A stretch of 64,000 nucleotides of DNA from Marinobacter flavimaris (GCF_002933295.1 NZ_PSSW01000004.1:310001-374000); one strand, 5' to 3'. Counted from the stretch's first letter, positions 37,031 to 46,486 are shown. The notes: a model not told the origin generated them from the letters alone. A program made the numbers and translations.

Positions 37031-37050
37031 GAGCATAAACAGGCCCCCAA

Positions 37051-37809
37051 ATGGCAATCTCCCAGGAAATCTCATATCGGCTGGAACGCCTTATTCTCGA
37101 CGGCGGGCTGGCTCCGGAGCAGAAGATACCGTCCGAGCGCCAACTGGCGACCCGGCTGGGTGTTTCCCGCGCAGTGATCCGGGAAGCCCTGCATGAGCTT
37201 CAGGGCCGCGGCGTTATTGAGACCCGCCACGGCAAGGGGTCGTTTGTGGCCAGCATGGTGCCCGGCGCGAGCGAGCTGGGAGAACAGAGTCCGCTGATGC
37301 ATCTTTTCGAGGGACATCCCCGCACACTTTTCGACCTTCTGGAAGTACGCGAACAACTGGAAGGCCAGGCCGCCTATCTCGCTGCCCTGCGGGCAACCCG
37401 CCTCGACCGGCATCGCATCACGAAGGCGTTCCGGGCGCTTGAGGATACCGACCCGCTTCGTAACGCCCGTCTCGACCATGGTTTCCATCTTGCGATTGTC
37501 GAGGCATCCCATAATCCGGTACTGGTGCATGTGCTCAACAGCCTGAAAAACATGATGTTGTTGACCGTTCAGGCCTCGGTTGCCAACCTGAACCCGAGAG
37601 AAGAAATGCGGAAGAAAATCGTCCGCCAGCACCGGCAGCTGTATGAGGCCGTCATCGCTGGCAAGCCGGCCAACGCCCAGAAGGTGGCGATGGCCCACGT
37701 ACGGTTTGTCAGTGAGGCCATGAGAGACATGGAGAAAGACGGAGGCAAACTGATCAGGCTGCCCATTGAACAGGACAAAGCGAATGATCATTTGCGGGCA
37801 GAAGCCTAG
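37051..37809 (+). CDS. glcC: GntR/FadR family regulator, GlcC-like
   Basis: A 252-residue regulator with an N-terminal winged helix (about 5-70: GLAPEQKIPSERQLATRLGV and VSRAVIREALHELQGRG) and a C-terminal FCD ligand domain (about 85-225) with metal-site histidines around LDHGFHLAIVEASHN and VRQHRQLYEAV. It is divergent from the dctPQM-glcGDEF operon, as GlcC is from the glc operon in E. coli, and two matching palindromes lie between them. The glcC name is by context and family. Confidence 0.85.
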   Translation: MAISQEISYRLERLILDGGLAPEQKIPSERQLATRLGVSRAVIREALHELQGRGVIETRHGKGSFVASMVPGASELGEQSPLMHLFEGHPRTLFDLLEVREQLEGQAAYLAALRATRLDRHRITKAFRALEDTDPLRNARLDHGFHLAIVEASHNPVLVHVLNSLKNMMLLTVQASVANLNPREEMRKKIVRQHRQLYEAVIAGKPANAQKVAMAHVRFVSEAMRDMEKDGGKLIRLPIEQDKANDHLRAEA

Positions 37810-37963
37810 CATGGCAAAAAGCTTGCATTGAACAATCATTCGACCACAATGTCATGCAGCGAACGGCGGTGAAATTCGGTAAAACGCTCTCTTTAAGGGA
37901 TTGATTTCCGTATCCACAGTCCGTAAAACATGCGCCTTTGAATTACAGCCTCAGGAGTCACCC

Positions 37964-38734
37964 ATGGCGGACCAAGCGCCTTTGATCTGCAGGGACATTC
38001 ACAAGACCTTTGATAAGCTTGAAGTACTCAAGGGTATTTCACTGGAGACCCGCAAAGGCGACGTGGTTTCCCTGATCGGCAGCTCCGGCTCCGGCAAGAG
38101 CACCCTCCTGCGTTGTATAAACCTGCTGGAAACCCCCACTTCCGGCGACATTATCGTGCACGGCGACCCAATAAAGTTCACGACCAACCGCAGGGGCGAA
38201 CGCATTCCCGCGGATAACAAGCAGGTTGAGCTGATCCGCGCCAAACTTTCCATGGTGTTCCAAAGCTTCAATCTCTGGTCTCACATGACGGTGCTGGAGA
38301 ACATCGTTGAAGCGCCGATCCACGTGCTCAAGGTTCCCAAGAAGGAAGCCATCGAGCGCGCGGAAGCCTATCTGAACAAGGTGGGCATCTACGAGCGCAA
38401 GGACTACTACCCGGCCCAGATGTCCGGTGGCCAGCAGCAGCGGGCGGCTATTGCCCGGGCCCTGGCCATGGAACCGGAAGTCATGCTGTTTGACGAACCC
38501 ACGTCGGCGCTGGACCCTGAGCTGGTGGGGGAAGTACTGAAGGTTATGCAAAGCCTGGCCGAGGAAGGCCGCACCATGATCGTGGTTACCCACGAAATGG
38601 CGTTCGCAAGGGATGTGTCGAGTCAGGTCCTGTTTTTGCATCAGGGCGTGATCGAGGAACAGGGTACCCCCGAAAAAGTGTTTGATCACCCGGATTCGGA
38701 ACGCATGAAGCAGTTCCTGACTCCCAACTTCTGA
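37964..38734 (+). CDS. aotP: Basic amino-acid ABC transporter ATPase (AotP/HisP-like)
   Basis: A 256-residue ATPase of a polar amino-acid importer. Walker [10 protein letters not shown] (39-47), signature MSGGQQQR and Walker [13 protein letters not shown] are intact. The start at 37964 follows CAGGAGTCACCC; the upstream ATG at 37901 adds 21 unrelated residues. Neighbours aotJ, aotQ, aotM and astE indicate arginine/ornithine uptake, as in Pseudomonas aotJQMP, although here the ATPase gene comes first. Confidence 0.92.
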   Translation: MADQAPLICRDIHKTFDKLEVLKGISLETRKGDVVSLIGSSGSGKSTLLRCINLLETPTSGDIIVHGDPIKFTTNRRGERIPADNKQVELIRAKLSMVFQSFNLWSHMTVLENIVEAPIHVLKVPKKEAIERAEAYLNKVGIYERKDYYPAQMSGGQQQRAAIARALAMEPEVMLFDEPTSALDPELVGEVLKVMQSLAEEGRTMIVVTHEMAFARDVSSQVLFLHQGVIEEQGTPEKVFDHPDSERMKQFLTPNF

Positions 38735-38833
38735 CACTCGGTGCTATCTTGAACCGGTGAAAAATAAAATGCTGGAACCAAAAACTTCCATCAAAAATAA
38801 AGCCCAAAAGGCAAACCACTGGAGAAGTGACAC

Positions 38834-39586
38834 ATGAAAAAAATGATTTTTGCAGCAAGCTGCGCCCTCGCCCTGATTGCTGGTGGCGCACAGGCCCAGG
38901 AACGGGATCTGCGTATCGCCTTCGACGTGCCCTACGAGCCGTTTGAGTACAAAGACGAAAATGGCGAACTGACCGGTTTCGAAGTGGAACTGGCCGAAGC
39001 CATGTGCGAAGAAATGAACGCCAACTGCGAATTCGTGATCCAGGCATGGGACGGCATGATCCCGGGCCTGCTGGCACGTAAATTCGATCTGATCATGTCG
39101 TCCATGTCCATCACGCCGGAGCGCGCAGAGCGGGTTCTGTTCTCCGAGCCGTATTACAACACCCCGGGTGGCTGGTTCGGCCCTGAGAGCTTCAACAGCG
39201 ACGTCACCGACATGGATGCGATGGAAGGCAAGACCGTCGGCGTTCAGCGCGGCACCACCATGGACACCTACGTCACCGAAAACATGGGTGGCATTGTCAA
39301 CATCAAGCGTTACACCACCGCCGATGACATGGTTCTGGACCTCGAAGGCCAGCGTCTGGACGTTGTGTTCGTAGACTATCCGGTTGGCGAGCAGACCGTC
39401 CTCACCAAGGAAGGCTTCAAGGAAGTCGGTGAGCCGGTCAAGCTGGGTCAGGGCGTGGGTGTTGCCATGCGCCAGCGCGATACCGAGCTTGCCGAAGAAG
39501 TGAACGCTGCCCTTCGCACCCTGAAGGAAGATGGTACCTACGACACCATCATGCAGAAGTACTTCGCTTACGACATCAAGATGTAA
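38834..39586 (+). CDS. aotJ: Arginine/ornithine-type periplasmic binding protein AotJ
   Basis: A 250-residue extracellular solute-binding protein family 3 member. Signal peptide 1-22 (ALALIAGGAQAQ). The mature part has RIAFDVPYEPFEYKDENG, LTGFEVELAEAMCEEM and DLIMSSMSITPERAERVLFS, with the Arg/Asp positions that bind the amino-acid backbone. CTGGAGAAGTGACAC gives the ribosome-binding site. Specificity for arginine, ornithine or both is inferred from the linked AstE and AST genes. Confidence 0.9.
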   Translation: MKKMIFAASCALALIAGGAQAQERDLRIAFDVPYEPFEYKDENGELTGFEVELAEAMCEEMNANCEFVIQAWDGMIPGLLARKFDLIMSSMSITPERAERVLFSEPYYNTPGGWFGPESFNSDVTDMDAMEGKTVGVQRGTTMDTYVTENMGGIVNIKRYTTADDMVLDLEGQRLDVVFVDYPVGEQTVLTKEGFKEVGEPVKLGQGVGVAMRQRDTELAEEVNAALRTLKEDGTYDTIMQKYFAYDIKM

Positions 39587-39595
39587 ATCTGCCGA

Positions 39596-39619
39596 GGGGT
39601 GGCCCGTTGGGGCCGCCCC
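39596..39619 (+). promoter_or_regulatory. Hairpin between aotJ and aotQ
   Basis: GGGGTGGCCC, loop GTTG, GGGCCGCCCC, with one G-U pair. It lies 10 bases after the aotJ stop and has no T-run. As for dctP-dctQ, it probably protects the binding-protein mRNA segment or reduces downstream expression. Confidence 0.65.
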
Positions 39620-39637
39620 TGCTTACCGGACTTTCCC

Positions 39638-40342
39638 ATGCTTGATCTGAAAGGCTATGGCCCGGCCCTGATGGATGGGGCAATAGTCACCATTGAACTG
39701 GCCTTCCTGTCTCTTGCTCTCTCGGTTGCCCTGGGACTGATTGGCGCGTCTGCCAAACTGTCGCAAAGCCGGGTTGCCAAAGGTATCGCGACCACCTACA
39801 CCACTCTGATTCGTGGCGTGCCCGATCTGGTCATGATGCTGTTGTTCTACTATGGCGGCCAGGTTGCAGTGAATATGCTCTCGGATTACATCTGGGAAAC
39901 TTACGAGATCGACTTTTTCTTTCAGTTCGACCCGTTTATCTCCGGCGTTGTAACGATCGGGCTGATTTTCGGCGCCTATATGACCGAAACTTTCCGGGGC
40001 GCGTTCCTGGCTGTTGAAACCGGCCAGATTGAGGCTGCCCGGGCCTATGGTTTTACCCGTTTTCATACCTTCCGCAGAATCATGCTGCCGCAGATGCTGC
40101 GCCATGCCCTGCCCGGTCTGGGCAACAACTGGCAGGTTCTGCTGAAGACCACCGCCCTGGTTTCGATCATTGGCCTGACCGACATGGTTCGTGTGGCGGA
40201 GGAAGCCGCCAAGGCGGAGCGCATGCCGTTCCACTTTTTCATTCCGGTGGCATTTGTCTATCTGGCCCTTACGGCGGGGTCTGAGCTGTTCATCAAGTGG
40301 CTCGATAAACGGGCCAATGTCGGCGTGGTTCAGGGGGGTTAA
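39638..40342 (+). CDS. aotQ: Amino-acid ABC transporter permease AotQ
   Basis: A 234-residue HisQ-type permease with about five membrane segments and the EAA loop EAARAYGFTRFHTFRRIMLPQ. The N-terminus MLDLKGYGPALMDGAIVTIE matches the family, so the ATG at 39638 is chosen over GTG at 39599, whose extra 13 residues overlap the preceding hairpin. It pairs with AotM to form the transmembrane channel. The next gene starts three bases after its stop. Confidence 0.92.
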   Translation: MLDLKGYGPALMDGAIVTIELAFLSLALSVALGLIGASAKLSQSRVAKGIATTYTTLIRGVPDLVMMLLFYYGGQVAVNMLSDYIWETYEIDFFFQFDPFISGVVTIGLIFGAYMTETFRGAFLAVETGQIEAARAYGFTRFHTFRRIMLPQMLRHALPGLGNNWQVLLKTTALVSIIGLTDMVRVAEEAAKAERMPFHFFIPVAFVYLALTAGSELFIKWLDKRANVGVVQGG

Positions 40343-40345
40343 CGG

Positions 40346-41068
40346 ATGCCTGATTTCATTGCCGAGTGGCTGAACCAGAACGAAATCTTTACCGCCATGA
40401 CCATCATGGAATACTGGGATGGCATGGTGACCACCGTGCATCTGGTGTTTCTGTCCCTGGTTATCGGTTTGCTGGTGGCGGTTCCGCTGGCCATCCTCCG
40501 GACGGTTCGCAACCCCTTCGTCTCCGGCCCGGTGTGGCTTTACACCTATCTGTTCCGCGGCACACCATTGCTGATCCAGCTTTACATCATCTATTACGGG
40601 CTGGCCCAGATTGAGGGCATCCAGGAGACCTTCTGGTGGGAGATTTTCCGGGAGCCTTTCTACCCGGCACTGCTGGCTTTCACACTGAACACGGCGGCCT
40701 ATACCACGGAGATTATCCGCGGTGCGATCATATCTACACCCAACGGTGAAATTGAAGCAGCCAAAGCCTATGGCATGAACTGGTTTATGCGGATGCGGCG
40801 GATTGTGCTGCCAAGTGCAGCGCGGCGGGCGGTGCAGGCCTACTCCAACGAGGTGATCTTCATGCTGCACGCCAGTGCGATTGCGAGTGTGGTAACCATT
40901 GTGGATCTGACGGGGGCAGCCCGTAATATTTACTCCCGGTTTTATGCGCCGTTTGATGCGTTTATCTTTGTGGCACTTTGCTATATGGCGCTCACGTTTA
41001 TACTGGTTTTTGCCTTTCGCAAACTCGAAACTCATCTTCTGAAGCATCAGCGGCCGGTGAACGGCTGA
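40346..41068 (+). CDS. aotM: Amino-acid ABC transporter permease AotM
   Basis: A 240-residue HisM-type permease with membrane segments at about 30-50, 65-90, 100-120, 165-185 and 205-225 and the EAA loop EIEAAKAYGMNWFMRMRRIVLPS. It forms a heterodimeric channel with AotQ. It is followed by a structured repeat element and then astE on the same strand. Confidence 0.92.
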   Translation: MPDFIAEWLNQNEIFTAMTIMEYWDGMVTTVHLVFLSLVIGLLVAVPLAILRTVRNPFVSGPVWLYTYLFRGTPLLIQLYIIYYGLAQIEGIQETFWWEIFREPFYPALLAFTLNTAAYTTEIIRGAIISTPNGEIEAAKAYGMNWFMRMRRIVLPSAARRAVQAYSNEVIFMLHASAIASVVTIVDLTGAARNIYSRFYAPFDAFIFVALCYMALTFILVFAFRKLETHLLKHQRPVNG

Positions 41069-41096
41069 GCCCCAGGCTTCCAGTTTGGTGCCGGGC

Positions 41097-41200
41097 CGGT
41101 TGGCGGGTGTCTTCCCGGGAGACGCTACGAGCACATCCATGTGCGCTTGACTGAGGCCATCCATGGCCTCAGACACTCCCGGGAAGGCACCCGCCAACCG
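41097..41200 (-). repeat. Structured intergenic element, copy B (minus orientation)
   Basis: The outer stem 41097-41120 pairs with 41177-41200 over 24 bp with one position out of register (a G-U pair in one strand). Read on the minus strand, the core has hairpin 1 CTGAGGCCA-TGGA-TGGCCTCAG and hairpin 2 GCACA-TGGA-TGTGC, then GTAGCGTC before the 3' arm. This is the same order and spacing as copies A and C, but with a different outer stem. It lies between aotM and astE, so the transporter transcript would carry its complement. Confidence 0.8.
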
Positions 41201-41226
41201 CCCTCTGACTTTTCCGTGGAGTCCCC

Positions 41227-42282
41227 ATGACCGTTAGTTCGGATCTATTTGGCAGTTCCCATGATTGGCTCTCACACACCCTCGACAACGCGGATGCATC
41301 ACTCCCAGAAACCAAAGCCTTCCTCCCTGACGGCACGCGTATCAGCCGCAAAGCCGTAGGCGTTCTGGACATTGTCCCCCCGGCGGCACGCAGCAATCCG
41401 AATGCCGAGGCCATCATCGTTTCTGCAGGTGTTCACGGGAACGAAACAGCGCCCATTGAGGTTCTTAACAGACTGGTTTCCGAACTGATTGATGGCGAAT
41501 GGGAGCTGGCTTGCCCGGTCTTGCTGATTCTGGGTAATCCGCCGGCGATGGTCGCAGGGAAGCGCTTTCTGGAAGTGAACCTCAATCGGCTGTTCGATGG
41601 CGCGCATAGTCGGAACGAGTATGAGGGGCTGGCCGAGGCTGCGCGGGCGCAGGAGCTTGAGGAGGCTTGCCGGCAGTTTGCCATGGCCAATCCCCAGGCG
41701 CTCTATCACTACGACCTGCACACGGCCATTCGGCCGTCACACCGGGAGCGGTTTGCACTGTATCCGTTTGTTGAGGGCCGGACGGTTCCGGTCGACCAGC
41801 GTGATTTTCTGCTGGAGGCGGAGGTGGAGACGCTTCTGCTGCAGCACAAGGCGGGCACCACGTTTTCGTCGTTTTCCTCGTCGCTGTTGAAGGCCGAGAG
41901 TTTTACCATGGAGTTGGGTAAGGTTCGGCCGTTTGGTCAGAATGATCTGGGGCGCTTTTCCGGCATCCAGGATGCCTTGCGACGGCGGTTCCGGGGGCTA
42001 CCCTCACCTGCGCCGCAGCCGCCGTTTGATCACCTGACGGTGTTCGAGGTGGTGCATGAGATTCTGAACACCGGGAAGAACTTCCGGTTCCACATTCCGG
42101 ACGATGTCGCCAATTTCACCGAGTATCAGCCCGGCACAGTCATCTGGGAGGACGACGAGACCAGTTACCGGGTGGGGCATTCACCAGAGGCGATTGTGTT
42201 CCCCAATCCGGAGGTTCCGGTGGGCCATCGAGTCGGGCTGATGATCCGGCCAGAAACGGGGTCAGATGAAAGTTTCATCTGA
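41227..42282 (+). CDS. astE: Succinylglutamate desuccinylase AstE
   Basis: AstE is the last AST-pathway enzyme, hydrolysing N-succinylglutamate to succinate and glutamate. The 351-residue zinc hydrolase (AstE/AspA family) has His70 and Glu73 in AGVHGNETAP, a further ligand in HYDLHTAIRPS, and NLNRLFDGAH. The last seven residues (345-351) and the stop codon are encoded by a GGGGTCAGATGA-type palindrome, so the natural C-terminus was probably replaced. It is separated from the other ast genes and follows the transporter. Confidence 0.92.
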   Translation: MTVSSDLFGSSHDWLSHTLDNADASLPETKAFLPDGTRISRKAVGVLDIVPPAARSNPNAEAIIVSAGVHGNETAPIEVLNRLVSELIDGEWELACPVLLILGNPPAMVAGKRFLEVNLNRLFDGAHSRNEYEGLAEAARAQELEEACRQFAMANPQALYHYDLHTAIRPSHRERFALYPFVEGRTVPVDQRDFLLEAEVETLLLQHKAGTTFSSFSSSLLKAESFTMELGKVRPFGQNDLGRFSGIQDALRRRFRGLPSPAPQPPFDHLTVFEVVHEILNTGKNFRFHIPDDVANFTEYQPGTVIWEDDETSYRVGHSPEAIVFPNPEVPVGHRVGLMIRPETGSDESFI

Positions 42283-42285
42283 CCC
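42258..42285. repeat. GGGGTCAGATGAA palindrome, copy 3 (in astE 3' end)
   Basis: GGGGTCAGATGAA (42258-42270), centre AGT, TTCATCTGACCC (42274-42285). Twelve of 13 pairs match copy 1. It overlaps the last codons and the TGA stop of astE. Confidence 0.85.
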
Positions 42286-42298
42286 TCGTTCCGGCTGA

Positions 42299-45200
42299 TC
42301 AGGCCGGGGCGTTTTCGGGTTCCGGCACGCTGGCTTTGATCAACTGGGTGCAGACAGCCGGGATGACCAGCAGCGTGAGCACCGTTGAGGCCAGCAGGCC
42401 GGAGATGATGGCCCAGGCCATGGGTGGCCAGAGCGTGGAGCTTGAGAACGCCAATGGCAGCAGGCCGGCCACGGTGGTTGCTGTGGTCAGCAGGATCGGG
42501 CGGGTGCGCTGCTCTACCGCGTTGCGCATGGCGTCGCGGATGTCTCTTCCTTTCTCCAGTTCCCGATCCATCACGTCCAGCAGAACGATGGCGTTGTTCA
42601 CCACGATTCCCACGAGGGCGATCACGCCAAGCAGAGACTGGAAACCGAAGGGTGAGCCGGACAGCACCAATCCGGGGAAAATACCGACGGTAGCCAGCGG
42701 CACCGTCAGAAGGATAATGCCGACCCGGCGGAAGGAGTTGAACTGCAGCAGCAGGAAGAACAGCAGCAAAAGCATCCCGATGGGGGCTGCGGTGAGCAAT
42801 GCGGTATTGGCTTCACCGGAGCCCTCAGCATCGCCGCCCATGGCCATGCGGGTACCCGGCGGTAACGGGTTTCTCTCAAGCCCTGCGTAAAGGCCGTCCA
42901 GAGCCTGGCTGAAGCTGTAACCGGTTTCGAGATTAGCCGTGACGGTGTTCATTCTTACGCCATCACGCAGGTATCGAGCCGCCGGTTCCCAGGTGGTATC
43001 CACTGTCGCTACTGCTGAGAGCGGTACGGCGTCCCCCCGGTCGTTGTAGATATTCACTGACAGCAACCGTGAAAGCGACAGGGCCGTGCCCTCGCGGGAA
43101 CGCAGCACCAAGGGGATGGGATCCTCTTCCTGGCGATAGCGCTCAGCCACCACACCAAAGCTCTGGCCATAGAGGCTCTGGGCCACATCGGCCCGGGTCA
43201 GGCCGTAGCGGGCCGCCGTGGCATCGTCGACGTTGATGGCAATACTCGGAACGCCAATATCCAGGTCATGGCGGACATCAACCGTGCCCTCAACGCCTCT
43301 CAGAATGCTGAAGATCCGCTCCACCGCTTCGATCCGGGCACCATCATTGGCATGGTAGACACGGATTTCCACCGGCGCAGCCCTGGGCGGCCCCTGCCCG
43401 AGGATACCCACGGTCACATCCAGTTCCGGCATCTGGTCTTTCACGTGCGCGCGAATCCAGCGGATCATGCCGGTAGTGTCTTCCAGTGTGGGTGTGGTAA
43501 CCACCAGCCGTGCCCGGTTCGGTGCCTGGGGGGCGCGCTGCAGGTTGTAATAAAATGAAGGTCCGGTGAAGCCTACGAACCGGTGGACCTTCAGGGCGTC
43601 CGGCTGTGAACGGATAATTCGCTCCAGACTTTCCGTGGCCTCAGCCGTGCGGGCCTGGTCGGTGCCTTCGGGCATGTAGACTTCGACAATCACCCTCGGG
43701 CGATCGGCATTCGGAAAGAACTGCTGGGCCATGAAGGGGGTCATCGCAAGGCTGATGCCCACAAGTATGGCGCCGGCGGTAATCAGCCGTCCGGGGTAAC
43801 GGGATACCAGGCCACCCAGAAAACGGGCTACTCCGATCAATCGGTCCTGGCCCGCCTTGCGGCGGGGCTTCAGGAATCTGGCCGCCAGCAAGGGAACGGC
43901 GGAGATAGCCAACAGATAGCTGACGGACAGTGTCAGCATGATCATAACCGGCACGCCACGGGTGAAATCCGCAGCACCGCCCTTGGCCAGAAGCAGGGGT
44001 GCGAAGGCCGCCAGTGTCGTTCCCGTTGAGGCACCCAGCGGGCCGGCCAGCTCGCTGACGGCCTGGCGCAGGGCATCCAGCCGCCGCATGCCCTCATCCA
44101 GGTGCCCCTGGATGTTTTCGACGATCACGATGGCGTTGTCGATCAGGATGCCCAATGAGATCACCATGCCAATGACGGCGATCTGATGCAGCACGCCCCC
44201 ACCGAGGTCATAGAGCCCGACACTGATCAGGGCAACCATGGGCAGAATGGACGCGACCAGCAGCCCCATACGAATGCCCATGCCGGTAAAGACCACCGCC
44301 ACGATGATCAGCACTGAAAGCACCAGGCTCCAGGCCAGGTTATCGAGCCGTTCCTGCACCTTGTCCGGCTGGAAGAACATCTCCCGGATCTCGTAGGGTT
44401 CAAAGTCTCCGCGAATCTGCTCCATGCGTTCGCGCACCCGCTGACCAAAGCGGATCGCATCGGTGGTGCCCTCTTCCATAATGATGGAGACCAGCACCAC
44501 CCGTTCGCCGTCGTACCAGGTTTCCGGCTGTCTGGGTTCTACTGGTCCACGCCAGACATCCGCTGCCGCGGCCAGGGGCACCTGTGAGCCATCCGGAAGT
44601 TCAATGGGCGTGGCGCGGATGGCGTCAATATCGGCAAACTCGCTGTTGGGAAGGACCGACAGGCGGCGGCCATTGACCACCACGAAGCCGCCGGGAATGG
44701 TCTGGTTTCGCCGCGCCAGCGTGTCCAGCACCCGCGCCGGTGAGATACCAAGCCGGAAGAGCGCGGCATCGTCCAGTGCCAGGGTAATCTGCTCGTCTGC
44801 ATCGCCTTCCAGCTCAATCCGGGAAACCCCCGGCAAATCCGAGAGGTTCTGCTTCAACCGTTCAGCAACGTCGGATAGTTCCGTTACCGAGGGCGAGCCA
44901 CCTACGGCCATGACGATGGCAGGAATATCGATTAGACGGTCATCAAGTACCATCCGGCCCACATCGTCCGGGAAGTCCTGCTTCGCGCGCTCCATGGCCT
45001 GGCGCACTCGGTCCCAGGCGGGGTCGGTGTCGTAGATGTCGTCATTCAGGCGCAGGCGCACGATGGCAACGCCGGTACGGGCGGTGGACTGGGTATAATC
45101 CACCTCCTCCACCTGCCGAAGTTCATCCACCAGGGGCCTGAGTACGAGCCGTTCAACGGCCTCGGCGCTGGCACCCGGATAGTTGATGCTGATCAGGCCG

Positions 45201-45325
45201 GCCCGGTAGGGAAACGACGGGTCTTCCTGGCGTGGCATGGTGCTGTAAGCCGCGATACCCAACAGGCAGAGCATGGTCACCACCATGCCCAGCAGACGCT
45301 GGCAGTTCAGAAGCCGGCGGGTCAT
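42299..45325 (-). CDS. RND efflux pump inner-membrane subunit
   Basis: A 1008-residue resistance-nodulation-division permease. It starts with a cytoplasmic segment and TM1, then two large periplasmic loops (about 35-325 and 560-850) and the usual twelve spans. TM4 carries GILIDNAIVIVENI with the proton-relay aspartate, and MDRELEKGRDIRDAM is seen in the second half. It matches the hydrophobe/amphiphile efflux-like class annotated for drugs, but the substrate is unknown. Its start overlaps the adaptor stop (TGATG). No outer-membrane channel gene is adjacent. Confidence 0.92.
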   Translation of the reverse strand: MTRRLLNCQRLLGMVVTMLCLLGIAAYSTMPRQEDPSFPYRAGLISINYPGASAEAVERLVLRPLVDELRQVEEVDYTQSTARTGVAIVRLRLNDDIYDTDPAWDRVRQAMERAKQDFPDDVGRMVLDDRLIDIPAIVMAVGGSPSVTELSDVAERLKQNLSDLPGVSRIELEGDADEQITLALDDAALFRLGISPARVLDTLARRNQTIPGGFVVVNGRRLSVLPNSEFADIDAIRATPIELPDGSQVPLAAAADVWRGPVEPRQPETWYDGERVVLVSIIMEEGTTDAIRFGQRVRERMEQIRGDFEPYEIREMFFQPDKVQERLDNLAWSLVLSVLIIVAVVFTGMGIRMGLLVASILPMVALISVGLYDLGGGVLHQIAVIGMVISLGILIDNAIVIVENIQGHLDEGMRRLDALRQAVSELAGPLGASTGTTLAAFAPLLLAKGGAADFTRGVPVMIMLTLSVSYLLAISAVPLLAARFLKPRRKAGQDRLIGVARFLGGLVSRYPGRLITAGAILVGISLAMTPFMAQQFFPNADRPRVIVEVYMPEGTDQARTAEATESLERIIRSQPDALKVHRFVGFTGPSFYYNLQRAPQAPNRARLVVTTPTLEDTTGMIRWIRAHVKDQMPELDVTVGILGQGPPRAAPVEIRVYHANDGARIEAVERIFSILRGVEGTVDVRHDLDIGVPSIAINVDDATAARYGLTRADVAQSLYGQSFGVVAERYRQEEDPIPLVLRSREGTALSLSRLLSVNIYNDRGDAVPLSAVATVDTTWEPAARYLRDGVRMNTVTANLETGYSFSQALDGLYAGLERNPLPPGTRMAMGGDAEGSGEANTALLTAAPIGMLLLLFFLLLQFNSFRRVGIILLTVPLATVGIFPGLVLSGSPFGFQSLLGVIALVGIVVNNAIVLLDVMDRELEKGRDIRDAMRNAVEQRTRPILLTTATTVAGLLPLAFSSSTLWPPMAWAIISGLLASTVLTLLVIPAVCTQLIKASVPEPENAPA

Positions 45326-46404
45326 CAGCGCACCTCCACGGCATCACCGTCCGCCAGCCGTGTCATGCCGGCATAAACCACCAGGTCACCCGGGGACAAA
45401 TCGCCAGAGGTAACCACCACCCGCTCGCCCACGACCCGGTCGACTTCCACCGCAACACGGGAGGCCACATTATCCCGGACCCGGAACACACTGACGCCCT
45501 CGGCGTTGCGGATCACCGACAGCAGGGGCACTGTGATGGCAGATTCCCGAACAGGCGTGATGCCCACTTCTACCGGCTGGCCGGGCTCCAGGGTGTTTAC
45601 CGGCAGGCTCACCAGAACCGGATGCAGCTCGCCGCGAATGGCGCTGGCCTGGGCAATCTCGACCACCGAACCGGATTGTGGCGGGCGGCTGCGGTCCTGG
45701 ACGGACCAGACAGGCAAGGTTTGCTCCAGCTCGACATGATCCAGCAGATACGCCGGTACCCGCACCTCTACCTCACGGCCCTCGGGCGAGGAAAGCCGCA
45801 TCACCGGCTGTCCGGCCGCCACGAATTCGTCCCGCTCCACCAGCAGGGCTTCAACCCGTCCGGAAAAGGGCGCCCGAAGTGTACTTTCCTCGAGCAGCTG
45901 GGTTGCCTCCGCCAGGGACGCCCGCGCCGTTGCGACGCTCGCCTCCAGGGAGTCCCGCCGAGCTGCGAGCTGCTCCAGCGTCTGTTCGGACACCACACCG
46001 CGCTCGTGCAATCGGCTGGAGCGCTCCCACTCCCGCTGAGCCTGCTGATACTGGGTTCTCAACTCTTCCAGGCGGGCCCTGGCAGAATCCCGGGCCGGCT
46101 CCAGGCCAGGATTGTAGACCCGGGCGAGCAGATCACCGGCCTGCACCTTCTGACCGAGCTCCACCGCCTGCTCCTTGAGGGTGCCACTGACCTGGAAGGT
46201 CAGTGTCGCTCGCTGGGTAGCACGAACAATTCCGGAAAACCGCAGCGGCATATCCTGGCTCTCGCCGCCGGAAACTTCAGACACACGCACTGAAACCTTC
46301 TGCTGCCCGGACTCCGGGGCTACGTCACTGGCTTTACAGCCCGACAGAAACAGTGAAAAAACCGCAAGAGAAACGATGGCAACGGGGATTCGAAGTGGTG
46401 TCAT
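45325..46404 (-). CDS. RND periplasmic adaptor lipoprotein
   Basis: A 359-residue membrane-fusion protein. The lipobox LFLSGC gives Cys23. A barrel-sandwich/lipoyl-like region starts near 55, followed by a coiled-coil hairpin (about 100-165: ARLEELRTQYQQAQREWERSS) and beta-barrel domains (to about 350). The ATG at 46404 follows AAGGAAGAG. It links the pump to an outer-membrane channel encoded elsewhere. It forms an operon with the RND gene and is divergent from the tetR-family gene. Confidence 0.92.
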   Translation of the reverse strand: MTPLRIPVAIVSLAVFSLFLSGCKASDVAPESGQQKVSVRVSEVSGGESQDMPLRFSGIVRATQRATLTFQVSGTLKEQAVELGQKVQAGDLLARVYNPGLEPARDSARARLEELRTQYQQAQREWERSSRLHERGVVSEQTLEQLAARRDSLEASVATARASLAEATQLLEESTLRAPFSGRVEALLVERDEFVAAGQPVMRLSSPEGREVEVRVPAYLLDHVELEQTLPVWSVQDRSRPPQSGSVVEIAQASAIRGELHPVLVSLPVNTLEPGQPVEVGITPVRESAITVPLLSVIRNAEGVSVFRVRDNVASRVAVEVDRVVGERVVVTSGDLSPGDLVVYAGMTRLADGDAVEVR

Positions 46405-46475
46405 GACTCTTCCTTTCATCCTTGCTTGTGTAGTTGGCGGGGTCCTGTCCCTGGAGAAACCCGATGATTGATTTA

Positions 46476-46486
46476 GACATCATGTC
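46476..46486. promoter_or_regulatory. Putative TetR-family operator half 1
   Basis: GACATCATGTC is a perfect palindrome in the pump-regulator intergenic region. Its centre is 18 bases from that of the palindrome at 46493-46505, close to two helical turns, as expected for two TetR-type dimers. Confidence 0.55.

Noticed and set aside
39623..41197. 524-residue open frame antisense to aotQ and aotM
   Set aside because: The sequence is His/Gln/Asn-rich, as usual for reversed codons of membrane proteins, and the plus-strand permeases carry the EAA motif.
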